From: Tretioscincus oriximinensis
Taxonomy: Eukaryota; Chordata; Lepidosauria; Squamata; Gymnophthalmidae
Reading direction: 5' to 3'
DNA length: 64,000 nucleotides
Assembly: GCA_022410635.1 (NCBI GenBank)
Contig: JAJVDF010000465.1
Span: 990,331 to 1,054,330 of the forward strand
Below the pieces are notes generated by a model. The model had not been told where the DNA came from, did no database searches, and saw only the letters and a program-made list of their open reading frames with translations. Both the position numbers and the translations under genes were made by a program. Every line of letters starts with the position of its first letter. The stretch's first letter is position 1. Shown here one piece after another: positions 24,101 to 36,093 of the stretch.

Positions 24101-25471
24101 CCTCTGTATTCCAGTACACTACCCCATAGTATCCCGTTAGAATTCTATCAGTAAACTGAACTAGGATATCGTTATAGACACCTCGCTTAGTCTATGTGGT
24201 CCTTTGCAGATGGTACATACTAGGAAGGGGAAAAGCCTCTTCTCCTTTATTCTAGAAGAGAGGCCCATAGAGTTTTTCTTGTTTTGTACATGTTGGTAGC
24301 AGATGAACATGAGATTTGGCACCATCAAAGGTTTTGCTGCATGCATTTCAATCCGCTACCTTGGATTTGATAAAGCTAGACTTGCAATGTTCTGCACAGA
24401 TCTAATTGCCACATCTCATTGCAGAACTGACGAGGGAGCCCAAAATTATTGAGGGACTGGAACCATCTTCTTAAATTAAAATTACCCTGTTTTTAATTTA
24501 GTTGAAAAAAACTGTGCGTCAAATTAGATGTGTAATGGAGAAAATAAACCATGTTATGGTACCAAAGATGACTTCATCTAATGAAGTTTCATGTTGGAAA
24601 ATCTGGGGCAGGTGAAATGAAGTCCTTCTCATTTGGAAGCTAGCATTAATGATCTAACTCACTACTTGCATCTCCATGACTGATGTGGCACTAAGTTCTT
24701 CTGCAGATTTCACTGCTACAATATATAGTGTGTAGGACATCTTCTTGGACAGCTTTCAAGAGGTGTCAATATATTGTGGCTTGTCAACAGTTGCAATTCA
24801 GAATGAGTGTACAAGTATCTCAACTTCCAGAAGCAGTAGGACTCTGACAGTTCTGCTGGAGGAGGAGGACAATTGTGCCATTGCTCCTGGGTGTAATTTA
24901 GTGGTGGCAGATATTCCTNAACTACCACTCCCAGTATTCTATTCCCAGCCTTCATAATATAGAATGCTTAGAGATGTAGTTCCGGAATGTCTGGACAAGT
25001 GCAAGTTGATCACCCCTATTCTTAAGGAATACAACATTATCTAATAAGGTCTAATAAGGCCTTGTGGTTTGTGCATTTTCTATCTCTTATTATTTCATCC
25101 CCCACTTGCATGCTATTGATTACTAATAGTGTTGATTGTTACATTGAGGAACAAAAAGTAAAAAAATTATGAATAAAAGTGAAATCATGAGCTTCTGTTA
25201 GCAATGAGTAGTAGCACTTTCTCTTTCATTTATTAGTTCCTGCACCCTAGGCTCGGTTACGTGAGAAACGCCATTGTAATTTGAATTATTTTGTGTATTA
25301 GAGGAGGAGTTCCTGCTGATAGTATAAATAGCAGATGTTAACAGCTCTGAATTACTTTGAATCTTTGATTATATTGTTTGCTGTTGTCTGTTGTTCTAAT
25401 AAATTACCAAGGAAGATTCTGCTCTGATTCTTACATAGAGGAGGAACCTTAGCGACCGATCCGTTTGTGAT

Positions 25472-25755
25472 GCATGAATGGCTCAGTCGCTAAGGAGACG
25501 GTCTTTCATCCAGGAGATTGGATTTTGAAGCCCTGTGTTGGACGTGGGAAGGAGTGATCCCCTTCCACTAGCCTGCAGCTATAGCCAACTCAGCTATTCA
25601 AAAGAGATGCAAATTTGTAATCTGCATGAGTGCCATCATTAACTTGATGGGGAAAACAGAATAAAATGTAAGCTTTTGGGTGAAAATTAACCCTGTAAGC
25701 CACTCCAGAAAAGAGCAGGGTATAAAAACTCGATTCTTCTTCATCTTCTTCATCA
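25472..25755 (+). mobile_element. tRNA-derived SINE (family A), plus strand
   Basis: The tRNA-like head GCATGAATGGCTCAGTCGCT has an A-box-like TGGCTCAGTCG and a B-box-like GATTGGATTTTGAAGCC. The body and the tail GGGTATAAAAACTCGATTC plus TTC repeats follow. It sits in JDP2 intron 2. The tRNA fold is too degraded for a tRNA gene. Confidence 0.75.
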
Positions 25756-26984
25756 CTAACAGCTTTAAAGCTTGCGAGTAGGCATAATTCCTGAAAGGAG
25801 TCAGATACCTTGGATGAAAGGTTGCATGCGAAGCACCTTGAACACGTAAAAGTAATCTACTAAATAAGTATTCAAATTCAGATTAAATATTTCCCTTCCT
25901 GGTTTATAGAGCTAAGATTGATCTGTGATCTGTAATTTTCTTCTTCACTTTTCTAAATTCAGATTAAACTCTCTAAAATTGCTCTTTCTTTCTGACCTGG
26001 AATGTACCTTTTTTAAAAAAATCAAGTGTTTGTTACCGTTAAGAGAGATTCAAAAAATGAATCACTCTGTGAATAAAAGATAAGAGCTATCTTTAAAATG
26101 GAACACATGTTGTAGATTTGGATAATGATATTGTAGGAAACCATCCAAACAACCATTTTGGCATTTTCTGGTCATCTGGAGAGATAAATTGTTTTAATAT
26201 ACACAATTGCAAGAATTGTGCAGTCAAAGGATAGTCTGGGAACTGCTAATTCAGTGGGTTTTTACTTGGCACTTCCAGGCCAAAGCAATAATTTCTGAAC
26301 GTACTTAGGTACTCCAGAACTATGAAATAAATTAAATTTACCACACCTTCCAGAATTGCCTGGATATTCCTGGATATTTGGGGTATGGAAACTCTCCCAG
26401 GAATCTGGAATTAAGTATCAGATTTCAGAGTACCCATCTGCAAATTTAAAAAATTGATTTTTAAAATTTGCAGGCTTCTGGGCTGTTTATCTTTTGTTGC
26501 AGAACCTTACATAAATGTTGCAACAGAAGTATAGTATGCAGGTTGACATCTGCATGCATGCATTTATGTAAATGTAAATAAATAAATAAATACATTTATG
26601 AGTGCCAGCAGTGCAGAGAAACGACGGGGAGAAGTTGCTACGCATTTGCTTCTGCTNCTGGGCTGGAAGGGCCAGGCAGTACCTCTTTGTCTATGCTCCT
26701 GCTGTGCTCCTAAAAGTGGAGGATGGGGAAGTTTTGCATCTGTTGTGATAATGATGACTCAGTGATGTGAACTGGTTGTTTTCTACATGTGGGTAAACTA
26801 CTTCTCTGATTATTGTCACTGACCATGTTGGCTGTTTCTGATGGATATTGGTGTCCACCATCATTTTCTTGATTTTCATAATTTGAAAACACATTTTACA
26901 ATGAATTTGATGGTATCCAAGTCGGTAGGTACGAAAGAACTCTTTTACCTTAATGCACAATTAAGATTATGATTCTATGATTCT

Positions 26985-27066
26985 AAGTGTTACTGAACTG
27001 CCAGACTGGCAAAAGTTCATGGAAGTTGTAGTTCAATAACATCTGAAATGCCGCAAGTTACTCAGC
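26985..27066. repeat. interspersed repeat with GTAGTTCAA core
   Basis: CATGGAAGTTGTAGTTCAAT, ACATCTGAAATGCCGCA and GTTACTCAGCC correspond to the opposite end of the CATCATCCC repeat at 12200-12296. The class is unknown. Confidence 0.4.
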
Positions 27067-28105
27067 CTTGATTTTATATGTTGTTCACCAGAGAAAATTG
27101 GAAGACTTGTTTCTGTTATTTTACCAAATGTAAAGAGTCAGCCTGTTGCGTTAGAAACCATAATAGTTGGTGTGAAGAGAGGAACGGTACCCCAAACCTT
27201 CCATTCAGTGATGATTGTAATGGGTATTATTTACACAATGGGATCACATTGCTGTACTGTTCATGATTGTCCTTCTTATTGCCAACATAGCAACTATGCC
27301 CTCCTACTTTTCCTCTGACAATGTTTCTCTTTCATGAACTGGTGTGCCCAAGCAGCTTTAGTGCAAACAGCATAACACATTACATTATTTCTCTGCACCC
27401 AACTTTTACCGTATCTACTAATTCCTCGCTCTCAGTACAGTCGGGTTCCCCCCATTTACTTTCCTTTTGTAGAACTCTGGAAAATTCATATTTTGAACTT
27501 GCAAAGTTGCATGGAAACTGGTGTAAAAGAAAATACTGGTAAATGGTAGCCTTTTGCATTTCCCTGTAGTTTGGAAGGGGATGTGAGTCTTTTTCCTGAA
27601 AAAAGCTTCCATGCAAAAGCACCAGATGTCCAAGTGGTTCTGGAGCAGATAACATAGTACATTATTTTACTCTTCTTCACCAAACCCTCACTTTTATAGT
27701 GGGCACTTATAAGCTTCCCTTGGAACAAAAGCCTCATTACTCTTCATTTTTCCTCTCACTTTTGCACAGCTATTGGCATTTTCAGCTTGCAAAGTTGTGC
27801 AAAAAATGGCATAAAGAAAAGTGGCTTTCATGAAACAGCAGAAGGTATTAAATGTTGCCTGTGTACTTTAGTGGAACCTTGGTAGGTCATAGGAAGGGGG
27901 GGGATTAGAATGAAAATCCAAATCTGAGGGGCCAGTCTTGCATGTAATCACAGCTTACACTAGACAGCAATGTAGAGAGGGATTGGAAGGAAAATGTTTT
28001 AGAGTTCCTAGACTGAGGATGAGCAATGGTCTTTGTTCTTCATCAAAAAAGATTATTCCATGCATGTCTAATTCTGCCTTAACAGTGTATTCCTATCCTT
28101 TTTAG

Positions 28106-28210
28106 CTAGATGAAGAAGAAGAAAGAAGAAAAAGGCGGCGAGAAAAGAACAAAGTAGCAGCAGCTCGATGTCGGAACAAAAAGAAGGAAAGGACTGAATT
28201 CTTACAGAGG
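28106..28210 (+). CDS. JDP2: JDP2 coding exon 3 (basic region, residues 68-102)
   Basis: 35 codons run from LDEEEERRKR to TEFLQR, with acceptor TTTTTAG before and donor GTGAGT after, both in phase 0. This exon encodes an acidic patch, then the DNA-contacting basic region with the bZIP signature N82-x-x-A85-A86-x-x-C89-R90 (NKVAAARCR). The first leucine of the zipper heptads (L100) is at its end. All key DNA-contact residues of the FOS/ATF3/JDP2 group are present, so AP-1/CRE binding should be retained. Confidence 0.97.
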
Positions 28211-28436
28211 GTGAGTAAGTTTTGTTCTTTTCCAGTCTTGTACATGCACAGAAGATGGGTAAAAATATGTAAATGATCATAAATATATGAAGAAGCCATT
28301 CAACCCAACAGCCCACCTAGAGCAGGAATCCCTGCCTCTACTTGAAAACCTTCAACGAGGGGAAACCCATGATTAGGTGAGTCAGATTGTTCTGTGGCTC
28401 TCACGGCATAACATTTATCTTAATATCTTTTTAATA

Positions 28437-28520
28437 TGTTAATTTGGCTTTTATTGTTAACTGCCCTGAGGTATTCCTATACTTATAGGGCAATAAAGAA
28501 ATATAAATAAATGAATAAAT
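28437..28520 (+). repeat. L2/SINE-type 3' tail fragment
   Basis: AACTGCCCTGAGGTATTCC, a TATAGGGCAATAAAG segment and an AAATAAATGAATAAAT tail. It lies in the short JDP2 intron 3. Confidence 0.5.
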
Positions 28521-29039
28521 AGCTTAGTTTCATGCTTACTGGTTTTAGTTTTGAGGATACATGTAGCTGCATTCGCATTACGTGAAAAAAACAGGTGCGG
28601 ATGCTGTATTGCTTTGCAATGCTTGCAGTGATCTGCTGCTGTGAACTTTCCCCTCCTCTTCCTTAGGTCTGCTTATGGCTCTGTAGGAGCTAGAAGCTGA
28701 TCTTGGGCAGTCTCTGCTTTTTTATGCAAGTGAAAATGTGCACACAAAGGCAGGGGTATTTTTTGTTTTAAAAAATGTGTTGTCTGAACTCGCATGGCAA
28801 ACTCAGGCTGTGCAATTTCCCTGCTCTGTGTCAGTCCACTGAAGCAGAGCTGAAATGGAGCAGGGAAAAATGGTAAAAGCAGAGTGGCTTTAAATCCACT
28901 TTGCTGTTTCCTAATTCGATTTTTACATGCCAGTCACACAGCCCTAGAGATGTGGCCCATTTTTGCAACTGAAACTTAATGGTACAGTGCAGTCTAGAAC
29001 ATAAAATGTTACTCTTCTCCTTTCTCTGGTTCTGTTTAG

Positions 29040-29225
29040 GAATCTGAACGCCTGGAGCTTATGAATGCGGAACTGAAGGCCCAAATTGAGGAGCTGAAGC
29101 AGGAGAGGCAGCAACTGATCCTAATGCTGAATCGCCATCGCCCCACTTGCATTGTACGGACAGATAGCGTCAAAACGCCAGAGAATGAAACCAACCCCCT
29201 GATCGAACAGTTGGAAAAGAAGTGA
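29040..29225 (+). CDS. JDP2: JDP2 coding exon 4 (leucine zipper and C terminus, residues 103-163)
   Basis: 61 codons plus TGA run from ESERLELMNA to LIEQLEKK. Heptad leucines continue at L107, L114, L121 and L128, with His at 135, completing the zipper begun in exon 3. A Thr-Pro at T148 matches the JNK phosphorylation site known in mammalian JDP2. The acceptor is TCTGTTTAG at 29031-29039. The total length of 67+35+61 = 163 residues, with no frameshift or premature stop, indicates a functional gene. Confidence 0.97.
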   Translation, partial: ESERLELMNAELKAQIEELKQERQQLILMLNRHRPTCIVRTDSVKTPENETNPLIEQLEKK

Positions 29226-29993
29226 ACGGGGCCCAGGGGGCCAAGAGAAATAGGTGGCAAAAAACCCCAACAAAGCAGAGGCTCTGAGAGTTTCTCATCT
29301 ACGTACTGTATGAAGAACTGTGCACGAAAGACTAGTACAGCCAGAATGTGTGCTCTTCTCTGGGGATTGCACGAAACCACCTAAACCATGTGAAAATGGT
29401 GGTGGTGATTCTAGGATCTTCCAGGGGCGAAGCTGCCATTGCTGTTTTAAGGCTCAGCCTGACTAGGCATGGCCGCTCCAGGGACCAGCTTCTCCAAGGT
29501 TACCTTGGGTGACAACATAACCTTGCAATCCCTTGCAGACCCGTCTGGAAGTGGCTGAAACACTAGGAAGGAGTGTAGTGGTTTCTCAGGAACCCTCTTC
29601 CTATTGTTAATGGTTGGCAGTGAGCAGGGATACAAAGTCTGAACACTAGAGAAACAAGGATTAGGAGGAAGCTGACAGCAGTTGATGAAGCTGAGGAAGT
29701 TCTTCCTCTTTGAGCCTCTCCATTTGGCCCATTTNTGCCCTCCCTGCTCTCTCCAGACTGAAACCAGAAACCGAGAATGGCAAACACTTGACACAAGTCC
29801 TGCCTCATTGCTGGGCCTGCCTGTGGCACCGTGGCGCCGGCGCCTCCCACAAGCACACCCTCAGTATAATGTTTACAGCCCAGCTGTCCAGGCCATGCTT
29901 TTAAAATGCACATTTTTACACTTTTTATATTTTTATAAATTTTTTTATACGGCTGTCTCTATATGGATTTATATAATCACTAGATGTGATCCC

Positions 29994-29999
29994 ATTAAA
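29994..29999 (+). promoter_or_regulatory. JDP2: poly(A) signal candidate, proximal
   Basis: ATTAAA is followed within 30 bases by a GT-rich stretch (TTATGGTTGTTTTGTT), which is the usual downstream element. Confidence 0.45.
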
Positions 30000-30250
30000 A
30001 TGTATGTTATTATGGTTGTTTTGTTACATATGCATATGCAACAGTTATCGCCATTGTGTTCCTTGTTTAGCGGTGCTTGGCTCCTTTCCCTCGGCAGCTG
30101 GGAAGGAGCCCCGTACCTTCACCGTGGCTCCATGGCCATGCCCATCCGTGTATGTCCTTCATAATACTCAGTCCTGTATCTCTCAGTAAATGTTAACTTT
30201 TACTTATCCTCCTATAGTATGCTTTAGTCTGCATTTTGTCCCAGGACTTT

Positions 30251-30256
30251 ATTAAA
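30251..30256 (+). promoter_or_regulatory. JDP2: poly(A) signal candidate, distal
   Basis: ATTAAA is followed by GGAGGTTCTGT. A repeat starts soon after (30315), so this is a plausible outer limit of the transcript. Confidence 0.35.
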
Positions 30257-30314
30257 TTTGGAGGTTCTGTACAATAAGCCACTAACATGAGGGTGGCCTA
30301 TTGGCACCAAAGAG

Positions 30315-30558
30315 AGGCATGGTGGTGCAGAAGTTAAATGCAACGGCCTTTCAACAGGAAGATTGGTGTTAGAAGCCTCATGTGTCTGCCGTGGAGCTCT
30401 CTGGTGGTCTTAGCTCCAGCCAATTTAGCTGTTTGAAAACAAGTAATTACAAGCAGATTAGTAGGTACCACCACAATTGTGGTAGGGAAGATAGAATACA
30501 TTTGCTCTAAGTCCCTTCGATGAAAAGGACGGGATATATTATCCCAATTCTTCTTTTA
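30315..30558 (+). mobile_element. tRNA-derived SINE (family A), diverged
   Basis: The head GAGGCATGGTGGTGCAGAAG, body segments CCAGCCAATTTAGCTGTTTG and GGTAGGGAAGATAGAATAC, and the tail CCCAATTCTTCTTTT align with other copies. Confidence 0.6.
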
Positions 30559-32480
30559 AATGTGATCAAAATTGATTCAATCAAGTGTGCGGGACATCAG
30601 CCCTCATGGTTTATGTCATCTCGGGATCTTCTCGTCTACGTACGCCCAACCTAGAGCCTATGGGCAAATGTGAAATGCTGGGAAGGCTTGTGAGTAATCA
30701 TTATTTTGTGGCAAATACAGAATAGGTACCATGAGACATGATAAAATAGTTTCAGAATGTTGAGCATCTTCTCCAGGTGGTCACATTGTTCCAGTGGTTT
30801 CACATACGCTTGTGGATATGAAGAAAGATTATATACCCACAGAATCAAAATGTGAACTATAGGCTACAGATTTATGCTTATGTATAATTGGAATATAACC
30901 TTGAACTTTGGAGAAAGCGCTTGTTGGGAGAGTACAGGAAAGTGCAGGATATAGCCAATTTCTCTTTTTTTAGCACACCGTTTGCATCTTTTCATCACAT
31001 ATCTTTAGAAACTTCTTCAATACAGGGAAGGAGGTTGTTATTGAGTCCCTCTATGGCCAGCTGTTGTTGGTGCTAAGGGATAAAATAATGTAGGACCTAG
31101 CTCCATCTATTATGAAGGAAGAGAAAAAGGTTGAACTGGGTTTACACAGCTTAGCACTATTGTCGCAATACCAAGTGTGTGGCAGAAATGAGAAAACATT
31201 TATATTAATATGTCCATTTAAATTCAGGCAAAGTTGCATTTATCTATTATACATATAGGGAATGTGAAGCAGACAGATGTCGAAGTTAATCTCAGTTGTG
31301 AAGACAAGTATCAAGAAATATTTCCCCCCCTTATGAAAATATTTCTCCCCTTAAAAAGTCTAACATATTGTCTTGGCGCCATGATACATTACGCCTAAGA
31401 TACTGTTCCAAAACCTGATTAGTGTATTCAGGCTGCCCAACTGTCTGTGGATGATGTGAAGTTTTCTCATTCGTTAATTTTATTTTTATCCTGGGTTTTT
31501 ATGTGGTAACCATAAATGAGACCTGATTCTCTGCACAGGTATGCAGAGAAAAGACCTATGATGCTTTGCTAGAAATATACACTTATATACACTTATTTAT
31601 TAGAATCAGTGAAGCTGTTCTACATCTCAAGCAGCCCCGACACAAACCTTCTTTCTTTGTGTACCATGAAACAGAAAAGAAAGCATCACAGGGTGCTGTG
31701 TGCTCTCTTCACATGTCTCCTGTTTTGCACAGGATGAAGGTTGAAGAGAGAAATACAGTAGGGATTTAGGCCTGACACTGTGCCTCTTTACATGTTCATG
31801 TGGAAAGTCCCAATATTTGCACATTCCTAGATTTTATGGTATGTCTGCTAGTGAGATCCTTGAGGAAATTCCCAGTTCTGTGCTATCGGTGCTTTCATTT
31901 TTTAAAGCTATGCAGTTAAAACGTTGCATAAGAAGTTGCTACAAGAGGAAATCGTTCCAGGTATGGCACAGTGTGGGTGAGGTAAACATACACCCTTTCC
32001 AATTAGCAGACCTTGCTGAGGACAGGGCCTGACATGTGTCTGGGATGCTCCCAGCTGCCTTGGGGTGTTGCCAGAGCCATTGCTATTACCTCCTTTTCTG
32101 GATTTCTTGCTACACATGATGAATTTGTAAGTCACAAAATGAACAGGATGTTTCACCCTGCTATTAGCTGTAACATCCTTATGGAATTCCTTTCAGCAGA
32201 AAGAATGTTTCAAGGTGGAACTAATCAACCGGTAGCACCTGTGGACTGGGTTCTAATGCTTAGCAGAGAGGAGATAAAACACATTATGCTATCCTTGTGT
32301 CATTCGAAGCATGACCATTTATCTTACTACTTAGCTGTTTTATTTCCTACCGATAAATATAAAAAACAAAAACTTACGTTTATGTCCCCCCGTATCTAAA
32401 GGTCCCAACCCATAAAATCAATTAAAAGAAACAAAATGTCCAAGGTTATTAAAACAGAGTGTGTAACAAAAAGATGATGA
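30559..32480. other. intergenic, nothing recognised
   Basis: AT-rich spacer after JDP2. A 128-codon reading frame at 32013-32399 resembles no family I know and lies in ordinary-composition DNA. Confidence 0.4.
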
Positions 32481-32719
32481 CGAAGATGAAGAGTTGGTTT
32501 TTATATCCCGTTTTCCTTAACCTGAAGGGAATCAAAAAGGGTTTACATAACCACCTGTTCTTTTCTTTACAACAGACACCTTGTGAAGTAGAAGGGGCTG
32601 AGAGAGCTCTGAAAGACTGTGACTAGCCTAATGTCCCCAGTTGGCTTTGTGGAGGAGTGCAGAACTGGAGACTTCCAGATAAGAGTCTGACACTAACCAC
32701 TACACCAAGACTAGCTCTC
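32481..32719 (-). mobile_element. tRNA-derived SINE (family B, Sauria-like)
   Basis: In minus orientation the head GAGAGCTAGTCTTGGTGTAG leads into a body with CACAAGGTGTCTGTTGT and a tail GGGATATAAAAACCAACTC. It matches from memory a widespread squamate SINE. The tail is nearly the same as in family A although the tRNA-like head differs. Confidence 0.7.
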
Positions 32720-33619
32720 AATCTGAATTAATTGTGGAATTAATCATTCTGAAATAACTGTATAAAAAGTGTTTTCAAAGGACTGAAATGAGAAGCATTT
32801 TAGGATGAGAGTCAGCTCTTACCTTTGGGATGGATTACTCCTGGAGAAGGGAAAGCAGGATGTCTGCATTGGGATGGACTGTTCTGCTCCAACACCAAAG
32901 TTCATGTCAGCTCTTTGGGGCAAGTTCTTGTTCTGGGGAGTCAAAACATTTCAGCAGCATGCTATTTTACATCACCAAATTGGGTTCCCTGTGATATTCT
33001 GGACCACAGAGGAATGCCACCCCACATACTTCTATGATTCACTATATCATCCCCTATTACACTGCTCCAGGATGCCATATGGGCATCTTAACCCAGTCAG
33101 TCCCTTGTAGTTTGAGAGTATTAAGAAATGGTGATGCTTCTCTTAAACCTCACCAGCATGTAGAAAGGAGCTCCACAGAATCCTTTTTATTCTGCACTAA
33201 TGGCAAGCATGGAAATTATGTGTGTATTATTGGCTTGGTTCACATTTATCTGTTGGAAATACCTGCAAAAACCCTTGTCAGCCAGGGACAATGTACAGTT
33301 AAGCGTTGAAATGACCCATTCCAGGTCTGTTGTGCCTGAAGGCAGATGCCCTGCCTATCCCTTGCTATGATTGGACAAGGGAANGATCTACATCTTGCAC
33401 AAGGGTGATGCAAACTAAATCCTTGCCATTTTGAATCATCTTCAGTAAAACGTTTCATCTCCTTGTTATCTTTGATCTTGCTTGTCCCATCCATCTTCCT
33501 CTTCTATTAGCCTCAAATATAAATCACATTTTTTACTACAGTTTTCTTGATCAGTTGCCCAAATATGTGAGTTTCAGCTTGTTGATCATGGTCTCAAGGG
33601 ATGGGGGAGGGAGAATCGA
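32720..33619. other. intergenic, nothing recognised
   Basis: No gene, RNA or classifiable repeat seen. Confidence 0.4.
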
Positions 33620-34541
33620 GAAGAAGACTCAGTTTTTATACAAGTCTCAACTTGAAGGAAATAAAAAGTGCCTTACATAACCTTCTGTTGTTCCCTTCAC
33701 AACAAGACACCTTGTGACATAGTTGAGGCTCAGAGAGCTCCAAAGAACTGTGATAAGCCCAAGGTCACCCAGCTGACTGTGGCGACCCCTACCTGAGGGC
33801 CCTACTATTCAATGACCCTCACAGTCAGGGGTGCCACAATATCCACCCTGTTGCCCAAGCCAGCACCCACGACTGCTTGCAGCAACAGTACTATCCTCAG
33901 GCCTACACAAGGCCTCAGTGTTTACCTCAGGATGAGGGCTTTATTCACAGCCCCCACCAGTAGCGTGCTTAATTTTGTGGTTACAGAAATAAAGAAAGAG
34001 ATGTTTGAATTGAAACCAATAACAAGTGTATTGTTAACAAATAAGAAATAGAAAGATTAGAATAATAAAGCTTCGGCTTTTATAAAGCAAGCCTAACTCA
34101 AGCACACACACACCAAGCAAGAGCAACATGAGTTTCCAGATCCTTAAAGAGACAGGCCCTGTGTCACTTTACTTGTTCCAGCCCCAAGTCAAGCCTCAGC
34201 TTTGACTCCTCCAGGCCACCATACACTTCCACCCCCTCCCTCTGAGGCAGATCAGAAGCGGACCCCTCTGTCCACTTGCTACACCACAAGTCCCCAACAG
34301 AAAGGCCTCTAGCCCTGGTCAGCTTTCCTTTTAACCGCTCACCAGCCGGCTACTCGAGGCCCCATTGGCTGACTCCTCCAGCCATGCCCCCTCCCAAACA
34401 GGGACTCAGGAAGCCACGCCCCTGCCCAGGCCTGCTCTTCCCCCCTCCCTCTGGGATATCTGCTAAGTTTATAAAAGAAACACAAACCTTTTGTACTTTT
34501 GTGGATAAGTACAAAATTGATCTGAGAGACACCAGACTGGC
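33620..34541 (-). mobile_element. family B SINE split by an insertion
   Basis: The tail and body are at 33620-33782 (AAGACTCAGTTTTTATAC, GACACCTTGTGACATAG, CCCAAGGTCACCCAGCTGAC). The element resumes at about 34500-34541, ending CACCAGACTGGCTCTG, which is the tRNA-like head in reverse. A 717-bp segment interrupts it. Confidence 0.6.
33783..34499 (-). mobile_element. 717-bp LTR-like insertion in a SINE, copy 2
   Basis: It is inserted in the SINE and bracketed by TGTGG at 33778-33782 and 34500-34504, a 5-bp putative target duplication. On the minus strand it is GC-rich upstream with GGTTAAAAGG and TATAAA motifs, then has AATAAA-like sequence further on, as in an LTR. It is related to 3930-4455. 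The ends are not the TG...CA typical of LTRs, so the class stays uncertain. Confidence 0.45.
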
Positions 34542-34576
34542 TCTGTTGAGAATATAGTAACTTCATTTCTACAGAT

Positions 34577-34650
34577 ACTATTTATTTATTTATTTTAGAA
34601 GTGTATATCCATCCCTTCATTAGCAAGTCCCAGGGTGGATAACAACACAA
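34577..34650 (-). repeat. L2/SINE-type 3' tail fragment
   Basis: TATTTATTTATTTATTTTAG followed by AGTGTATATCCATCCCTTC, CCCAGGGTGGATAACAA. Confidence 0.5.
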
Positions 34651-35342
34651 GGATAACGGCTAGGGAAAAGTTCACTTCTTTCGTTCTGCAGACCAAGCTG
34701 CTGTTGGAGGCCTAAGAATACAAACCATTCTTTTTCTGCTCAGAATCTTTAGGTATTTCCCCACCTTGAACTTTGCCTCTGCAGGTCCCAAGAAACTCCA
34801 CACAGGTACGCCAAGATCCAGGAACAGAGCAGCAAGAATCCCATTCCACATACTGTGGAGACACAGTGGAGATGGTTGGTCAGGCCCAAATCAATCAGGG
34901 AGAAGGCACTGTGAAGGCAGGGTTGGGACTGTCCAGTTCAGGCATGCCTGGGGGCAAGGGGTGCCCATCCTGGGCTATGTACGTGTGTCCTTATCCAGGT
35001 GATCAAGAAGGCAGCAAATGTATTGCAAGCCACTGAATCACAAATGATGGAACTGATTTTTTTCCCCCCTGCAAAACCCATTACTGTTGCAGGCAGAGGC
35101 ACCTTTCCCATAGTGACAGAAGAGTTAAATCAGAATTGTGCAATTTGCCTTTAAAAATAGAATGACACGTGGAGACTAAATGTTGATGTTTGCTTTAGTT
35201 TAAACTAATGTGTGATGATGCCTTTCCTGGCATATTTCAAGGAAGTATCTGTGTTACTCTGGATACAATATTTATAGCAAGGGAATTTCATAGAACCTTA
35301 GAAAAGGTATGCAGCATGAACTTTTGAAGGCAAGCCAGATGC
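34651..35342. other. intergenic, mostly unassigned
   Basis: No gene seen. 34690-35040 may be the remnant of an unknown repeat (CCACCTTGAACTTTGCCTC, ATACTGTGGAGACACAGTGG). Confidence 0.35.
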
Positions 35343-35882
35343 TAGACTGAAAAGATGACTCTTTTTGGGGGTGAAAACCCAGTTTTGGAGTNTCTACCCT
35401 CCCCTCCCAAGGGGGGGCGCCATTTCCCCGGTTTTTGCTGTGGAAAAAAACAAAAACAAAAACTTTTTTAATTTTTTAAAAAAGAATTCACTGTACCACC
35501 ACTAGGGGGCTCTGGCATCTGGGGCCAGTTCCTGAAGGCATCCTCCCCTCAGCAAAAAAGTAAAAAAATCTCATGCACTTCAAAAATTTCTTGCACACTT
35601 CAAAGAAAATGACTTTTTTTAAAAAAAATAATTCACTGCACTGCCACTAGGGAGTTCTAACAACCGGGGCCAGCTCCTGAAGGCGCCCCCACCTCAGTAA
35701 AAATAAATAAAAATGCAAATTTCTAATGCACTCCAAAAATCCTCACACACTTAAAAAAAGACTCACATGCTCCACAGATTTCTCGAGCAGGAATTTCGGA
35801 GGGGAATGCATGTTGGTGGGTGATTTGCATATTTATGAATATTAATTACCCCGGTTTGGGCCTCAGAAAATCTGGTCCGTCT
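35343..35882. mobile_element. palindromic hAT-like MITE, copy 2 (long variant)
   Basis: Starts TAGACTGAAAAGATGACTC and ends ATCTGGTCCGTCT, degenerate versions of the termini at 20928-21124 and 42982-43154. Flanks CCAGATGC (35335-35342) and ACAGATGC (35883-35890) form an 8-bp target duplication with one mismatch. Internally it has two similar blocks with CACTAGGG and GGGGCCAG(T/C)TCCTGAAGGC. No coding sequence. Confidence 0.55.
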
Positions 35883-36093
35883 ACAGATGCCATAGCTTCT
35901 GAAGAAATAGACTTATCTATGAAAGCTGCCTACCTTTTTCTTGTTAATTTCTAAGCTATTTATCAGGTTACAGAATAAGATTCTTTCAGGAATAAAGCAT
36001 AGTGACTGCATTCCCACTAGGGGAAAATATGTATGTAAAATATGGGGGGATGCACTGGCTACATCCATTTCCCATTTTCTCTGAATAGGGAAT
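35835..36093. repeat. 259-bp flanking direct repeat, left copy
   Basis: Matches 39066-39324 at roughly 92-93% by eye and with equal length. It includes the last 48 bp of the MITE and the following sequence with CTTCTGAAGAAATAGACTTA. The L1 lies exactly between the two copies. Confidence 0.85.

Larger units (their letters stand above)
20523..28105 (+). other. JDP2: JDP2 intron 2
   Basis: 7583 bp, donor GTAAGT, acceptor TCCTATCCTTTTTAG. Recognised contents are a reversed L2-like tail (20568-20670), a palindromic MITE (20928-21124), a SINE (25472-25755) and a repeat at 26985-27066. The stretches 21130-25470 and 25760-26980 are AT-rich and contain nothing I can classify. Confidence 0.8.
7336..30275 (+). 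other. JDP2: JDP2 gene span (predicted transcript unit)
   Basis: The predicted gene has four exons: noncoding exon 1 (about 7336-7655), exon 2 (20299-20522), exon 3 (28106-28210) and exon 4 (29040 to about 30275). Introns are about 12.6 kb, 7583 bp and 829 bp, all GT-AG, and the coding introns are both in phase 0. The product is 163 residues, the same length as I recall for the human protein. JDP2 is a nuclear bZIP factor that dimerises with JUN and ATF family members on AP-1/CRE sites and usually represses. This exon layout is shared with ATF3. BATF follows downstream on the same strand. Confidence 0.85.
29226..30275 (+). other. JDP2: JDP2 3' UTR (predicted)
   Basis: Noncoding sequence after the TGA. 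Candidate poly(A) signals are ATTAAA at 29994-29999, AGTAAA at 30185-30190 and ATTAAA at 30251-30256. A T-rich block (29910-29950) and a GT-rich stretch (30001-30030) suit cleavage near 30015. The true end is not determined. Reading frames up to 160 codons here show no recognisable protein. Confidence 0.55.

Noticed and set aside
29682..30164. 160-codon frame after the JDP2 stop
   Set aside because: It lies in the 3' UTR, has no recognisable domain and overlaps other random frames.
32013..32399. 128-codon plus-strand frame
   Set aside because: No recognisable motif, no splice or promoter context and ordinary intergenic composition. It is probably a chance frame.
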